42,637 nt of DNA, from NCBI GenBank assembly GCA_902651635.1, contig CACRSC010000083.1:55986-98622 (forward strand), read 5' to 3'. The stretch is from Mastigamoeba balamuthi. Taxonomy: Eukaryota; Evosea; Mastigamoebida; Mastigamoebidae. Shown piece after piece: positions 39,490 to 42,637 of the stretch. Position numbers and translations under genes: made by a program. Positions within the stretch are counted from its first letter, which is position 1, and each line of letters starts with the position of its first letter. The notes beneath the pieces were generated by a model that ran no database searches, was not told the origin of the DNA, and saw only the letters and a list, made by a program, of their open reading frames with translations.

Positions 39490-40869
39490 TTATGCCAGGA
39501 GGTCGGTGGGCATCTTGCACTCGCGCGAGGCCTTGAGGTTCGTCAGGCCCTCGCAGCTGCTCGCGCTGCTCGCACTGCAGCTGTCGCCAGAGCACCCGGC
39601 GCTGCTCTTGGAGCGAGCGTGCGACTGCCCGAGCGCCAGCTCCACGTCCTCCATCTGCTGCTCCTCCTGCAGCTTCTGCGCCACCTCCGCGTTGGTAGCC
39701 TCGAGGGCGGCGCCCGCAGCCGAGCTCTGCGCGGGGCAGGCCTCGGCAGCGGCGACCTCAGCAGCGGCGTTGGAGGACCTGGCCGAGTGCGGGATGCGGA
39801 CGGTGCCCACCACCACAGGCGCGCTGGCACGGGCGAGGACAGCGCCGCGCGCTCCGACGGCCTCGACGCGCACGTAGTACGTCAGCGCCACCCTCTTGTT
39901 CGCCACCGTCACGTGCGCGTCCGCCGGCACGCGCAGCGTCGCGGAGGCCACGGCGCTGCCCCCGGGCCCCACGGGCACCTCGAGGGCCTGGCGCGTGTCG
40001 AGGACCTTGAGGTCCGCCCGCGAGAGCTCGCCGCTGGCGTACGAGGTCTTCTGGACCAGCGCCACCTCCACGCTCTCGACGCACTTGCCGCGGCTGCTGT
40101 TGGCCACGCGCACCTCCACGGTGGCCTCGTCCCCCGCCAGGAATCCCGTGTGCCCCACCACCGCCGTCACGTGGACGGGCGAGGACTCCTCCTTGGGGCT
40201 GGTGGCCTCGGACGGCTTGGCGAGTATGGACCACTCGACGTTGAGCGCCGGCAGCATCGTCACCTCCAGCTCGGCCTGCACAAGGAGTCGCCTACTGTTA
40301 GCGACAAGGAGCTCGAGGCGAGAGTGGGACTGAGGGCGCACGAAGTGGTCTCCGGTGTTGTCGAAGCTGTGGCGCTCGATGCGCGCGCGCAGGAAGTAGC
40401 GGACCGAGCCGTAGGGCGCGTCGAGCGACCCGGGCATGCCCCTGGGGAACGCCTTGGTGTCCACCGCAAAGGCCAGCGTGCTGTTGCCCGCCGCCAGCCT
40501 GCGGTCGCTCATGTACGGCGGCACCCACAGCGCCGCCTGGGGCCTGCACACGGCGATCCTGTGCCTCCGCTCGGGCACCGCCTGCCGCACCGCCCTGCCG
40601 CCCACCAGCAGCACGCGGACGCGCGTCTCCGCCACCAGCTCGATCGTCACGCTCTTGGCCTGCGCTCGCGGCGGCCCTGTGTCAGTCGCAGTCGAGCCAA
40701 CCGGAGAGGGAGAAGGGGATGGGCGCTGGGGGCGCACTCGGATGGGCGCGGGCAGCGAGAAGAACACGTGGCCGGCGACGGGCTGGCCCACGATGTACGT
40801 CGCCGCGGGGCTGTCGACGCTGATGCTGAAGCTCAGCGGAACCACTTGCTCGCTGATGTACGAGTTCAT
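39490..40869 (-). CDS. Arrestin-domain protein with C-terminal UIM-like motif
   Basis: Exons 40738-40869, 40342-40659 and 39490-40275 (411 aa). Introns of 78 nt (40660-40737) and 66 nt (40276-40341), both GTGCGC...CAG, are stop-free and in frame, so an intron-blind reading would insert 48 extra residues. The N- and C-lobes show the arrestin pattern: 'SFSISVDSPAATYIVGQPV', 'KSVTIELVAETRVRV', 'VRYFLRARIERHSFDNTGDH', 'VAGDEA'-like strands and 'VALTYYVRVEAVG'. Alpha-arrestins recruit ubiquitin ligases or trafficking machinery to membrane cargo. The tail has 'MEDVELALGQSHA', which fits a ubiquitin-interacting motif (acidic, then hydrophobic-xxA-xxx-S). No FYVE, SAM or PPxY motif is seen. Dictyostelium Adc proteins are the nearest concept. 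The UIM call is by pattern only. Confidence 0.78.
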   Translation of the reverse strand: MNSYISEQVVPLSFSISVDSPAATYIVGQPVAGHVFFSLPAPIRVRPQRPSPSPSPVGSTATDTGPPRAQAKSVTIELVAETRVRVLLVGGRAVRQAVPERRHRIAVCRPQAALWVPPYMSDRRLAAGNSTLAFAVDTKAFPRGMPGSLDAPYGSVRYFLRARIERHSFDNTGDHFVRPQSHSRLELLVANSRRLLVQAELEVTMLPALNVEWSILAKPSEATSPKEESSPVHVTAVVGHTGFLAGDEATVEVRVANSSRGKCVESVEVALVQKTSYASGELSRADLKVLDTRQALEVPVGPGGSAVASATLRVPADAHVTVANKRVALTYYVRVEAVGARGAVLARASAPVVVGTVRIPHSARSSNAAAEVAAAEACPAQSSAAGAALEATNAEVAQKLQEEQQMEDVELALGQSHARSKSSAGCSGDSCSASSASSCEGLTNLKASRECKMPTDLLA

Positions 40870-40909
40870 TTTCCGGGTGGCCTCTGTGTTGTTTTGCTGG
40901 GCTCCTTTT

Positions 40910-40970
40910 GTTGTTTGCTTGCTTGCGAGGGCGCTCCTGTGTTGTTTGCTTGCTTGCGAGGGCGCTCCTG
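40910..40970. repeat. Tandem duplication of 30 bp in the arrestin-gene leader
   Basis: A 30-bp unit beginning GTTGTTTGCTTGCTTGCGAG is present at 40910-40939 and again at 40941-40970, separated by one T. It lies 40-100 bp upstream of the arrestin start codon, inside the probable 5' leader. Confidence 0.9.
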
Positions 40971-41033
40971 CACGGTGTCACGGCGCCAACCACAATATGC
41001 GAATGATGAGTCAGAACACTGATCAAGCCGGGG

Positions 41034-41124
41034 TTTATAAGGCACGCTTGCCCGTTCTGCGCGTTTTCCAGGGAGGCGGTTGAGAAAACGCGCAGAACAT
41101 CGCTGGATCTCGGAGATCTCCGAG
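41034..41124 (-). promoter_or_regulatory. TATA-like box and inverted repeats upstream of the arrestin gene
   Basis: On the minus strand TTATAAA occurs at 41034-41040, about 165 bp before the ATG. Just upstream, GTTCTGCGCGTTTTC (41054-41068) is repeated exactly in inverted form at 41084-41098 with a 15-nt loop, and CTCGGAGATCTCCGAG (41109-41124) is a perfect 16-bp palindrome. These could be binding sites of dimeric factors; function not known. Confidence 0.4.
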
Positions 41125-41578
41125 AGGACTGGGAAAACGGCCCTGCTGTGCCAGGAATGCTGGGAAGTGCGAGGAACGCGTCACCGGCGGTTGGTCCCCT
41201 GCCACTAAGTTGCACAGCGGGCGCCGTTTCCCGTGCGATACGGCACCCGCAATTTAAACAAACCTCGCGCCTCCGCAGCTGCGCGCGACAGACGAGAGGA
41301 GGGCGGCTTAACCCAGGGGCTTACTCCCCTCTGGAGAAGGCCACCAGGCCCGTCTGCCCTTCAGATACCAAGGCGACTGCGATTCCCAGTTCCGCGCAGA
41401 CATCAAATTTATAAATTATAATTAACAAATGAAAGCAAAAACCGTCGCAACTGCGAGCGGAGCAGCGATGCCGCCGTCTGGTACTACAAAGGGGCCAGCG
41501 CTCCGGCCACGGCCCCGAGCATGTGCTCCACCGTGTGTGGCGTGCGTGGCGTGGGGGTCCTCAGGAGCTGTGGTGTTC
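41125..41578. other. Intergenic region between arrestin promoter and SHK-like 3' end
   Basis: About 450 bp. The segment at 41400-41440 is AT-rich (AAATTTATAAATTATAATTAAC) and may belong to the 3' end of the minus-strand kinase gene. No gene recognised. Confidence 0.4.
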
Positions 41579-42586
41579 CTACTGGCCGCTGTGGTAAAAC
41601 GCCCCCGACTGTGTGCCGAACTGCGACATCTTGGGGGGCCCGCCCGGGGCACCGCCGCCCCCGGGCTGCTGCGCTGCGAGCGAGTCGGAGGAGCCGTTCA
41701 TGGGCTCGGCGACGCTGCCTTCCTCGCCGGCGAGCTCGGCCTCGTTGAAGCCCGCGAACGGCGCGCCCTCGTCGGCGCCCGCGTAGTTGCCGACGCCGCT
41801 GTCGTGGAAGCCCGTGTACTGCTTGGCCCCGCGGCTCTTGGCGATCTTGGCCTTCCAGCGCTCCATCAGCGCGCCGTACTTGGAGCCCGCGACGGCGAAT
41901 CGCAGGCCGTACTGCTTGGCGGCCTTGCTGACGAGCTCGGGCATCGTGCTGAACATGGCGCCGCCGAAGCTGAGCTGCCCGGTGGCCGTGTTGCGGATGC
42001 GGTGGTGCGTGACCTCCTTGCTGTCGCGCGTGCCCGTGATGCGGCTCAGCGTGAACGTCGCGGGCTCGCGGCCGCTGAAGCGCACGAGGTACGCGCCCAG
42101 GCGGCCGTCGGCGCGCAGCAGCTTCGAGGCCTCGTTGCTGTCGAGGTCGCCGTGGAACCAGTCCTCGCGCAGCGTCGCGTAGATCTTGTCCGAGAGGTTC
42201 TTGGAGTTGAACGTGGTGTCCGTCTGCACGCCCTGCACGAGCGGCCCAAAGTACGACAGCAGCAGCCCGAACTGCTCCATCGTCACCCGCAGGCCCTGCG
42301 GGCCCGTCGCGGCCTCGGCGCCGCCGCCCCCGCTCTTCTCCGCGACCTTCTCGGCCAGCAGCGGCTTGATCCAGAAGAGCGTCGGGCGGCCCACGATCTT
42401 CTTGAAGGGCTCCTTGAAGGCGTCCCAGGGCACCGACGTGTCCGCGCGGAACGTGCTCTGCCAGAACTGCAGGCCCAGCGTGTCCGGTATCGTCACCTCG
42501 CCCAGGACCTGGTCCAGGTCCTCGACGATCGACTGGAACACCGGCCTCGTCTCCGGGTTCGAGTCCCAGCACCGCACCATCATCGT
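41579..42586 (-). CDS. SHK-type protein kinase, C-terminal exon with SH2 domain (5' part outside window)
   Basis: The exon starts after a GCTCGCAG acceptor at 42587 and encodes the last 335 residues. It opens with kinase subdomain XI, 'RCWDSNPETRPVFQSI', typical of tyrosine-kinase-like enzymes. After a linker it has an SH2 domain: 'DWFHGDLDSNEASKLL', then 'GAYLVRFSGREPATFTLS' with the phosphotyrosine-binding Arg of FLVRxS, and the following strands. The tail is Gly/Pro/Ser-rich. A kinase followed by a C-terminal SH2 domain is the arrangement of Dictyostelium SHK1-5, which supports an amoebozoan source. The catalytic core lies beyond the window. It should be a membrane-proximal or cytosolic kinase recruited to phosphotyrosine. 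Confidence 0.88.
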   Translation of the reverse strand, partial: TMMVRCWDSNPETRPVFQSIVEDLDQVLGEVTIPDTLGLQFWQSTFRADTSVPWDAFKEPFKKIVGRPTLFWIKPLLAEKVAEKSGGGGAEAATGPQGLRVTMEQFGLLLSYFGPLVQGVQTDTTFNSKNLSDKIYATLREDWFHGDLDSNEASKLLRADGRLGAYLVRFSGREPATFTLSRITGTRDSKEVTHHRIRNTATGQLSFGGAMFSTMPELVSKAAKQYGLRFAVAGSKYGALMERWKAKIAKSRGAKQYTGFHDSGVGNYAGADEGAPFAGFNEAELAGEEGSVAEPMNGSSDSLAAQQPGGGGAPGGPPKMSQFGTQSGAFYHSGQ

Positions 42587-42602
42587 CTGCGAGCGAGCAC
42601 AG

Positions 42603-42604
<2 letters not shown>

Positions 42605-42636
<32 letters not shown>
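42605..42636. repeat. (AG)16 microsatellite in the SHK-like intron
   Basis: Sixteen AG dinucleotides at the window edge. On the minus strand they form a CT tract about 20 nt upstream of the acceptor, so they serve as the polypyrimidine tract of that intron. Confidence 0.9.

Positions 42637-42637
<1 letters not shown>

Noticed and set aside
40276-40305. 30-nt intron GTCGCTAAC...TGCAG in the arrestin gene
   Set aside because: A GTGCGC donor 36 nt further upstream gives a 66-nt intron in the same frame and a better arrestin alignment.

Overview
This window is nuclear DNA of a GC-rich, intron-dense protist, most likely an amoebozoan. The reasons are spliceosomal GT-AG introns (mostly about 45-180 nt, often starting GTGCGC, GTGCGT or GTACGC) in almost every gene, and a gene set with TBP, eEF2, a MAPK kinase, a CARMIL-type actin regulator and an SHK-type kinase-SH2 protein of the Dictyostelium kind. 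A CEP104-like (ciliary tip) domain hints at a flagellate amoeba. A GC-rich archamoeba such as Mastigamoeba would fit, but this is inference; I have no species evidence. Gene models were built by hand from frame, splice signals and remembered family consensus.

Layout, left to right: end of a secreted protein (1-1326, -); EME1-like nuclease subunit (2519-4065, -) divergent from a CARMIL-like LRR protein (4306-8143, +); TBP (8264-9674, -) convergent with it; NUDT15-like Nudix hydrolase (10002-10696, -) divergent from an ankyrin/LOTUS-like/MOV10-type helicase (11439-14435, +). An AT-rich island without a solid gene follows (14436-18268). It holds an inverted-repeat element (16117-16998) and an RNase H-like retroelement relic. 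Then come a PLP aminotransferase (18269-19645, +), a MEK-type kinase (20295-21906, +), eEF2 (23546-26516, +), an unrecognised 188-aa protein (27049-27615, -), a probably lipid-anchored orphan (27744-28846, +), an intron-containing tRNA-Tyr (28854-28936, +) and a GPI-anchor-like cysteine-rich surface protein (29524-31467, +).

The right third holds a large LRR / Cys-rich / IPT single-pass receptor whose reading frame appears to splice onward into a CEP104-like domain (36859 down to 31700, -), a confusing stretch with coding-like signal on both strands (about 37.3-38.5 kb), a small three-exon hypothetical gene (38690-39199, -), an arrestin-domain protein with a UIM-like motif (39490-40869, -) and the SH2 end of an SHK-like kinase running off the window (41579-42586, -).

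There is no operon logic here; neighbours are functionally mixed. Themes that recur are DNA repair and transcription (EME1, TBP), signalling (MEK, SHK, arrestin, receptor), actin and cilium (CARMIL, CEP104-like), and RNA control (MOV10-like). The most unusual observations are the ankyrin-LOTUS-helicase architecture, the possible receptor-CEP104 fusion, GC-AG introns fixed by the conserved TBP protein, and the inverted-repeat element built of AGCG words.
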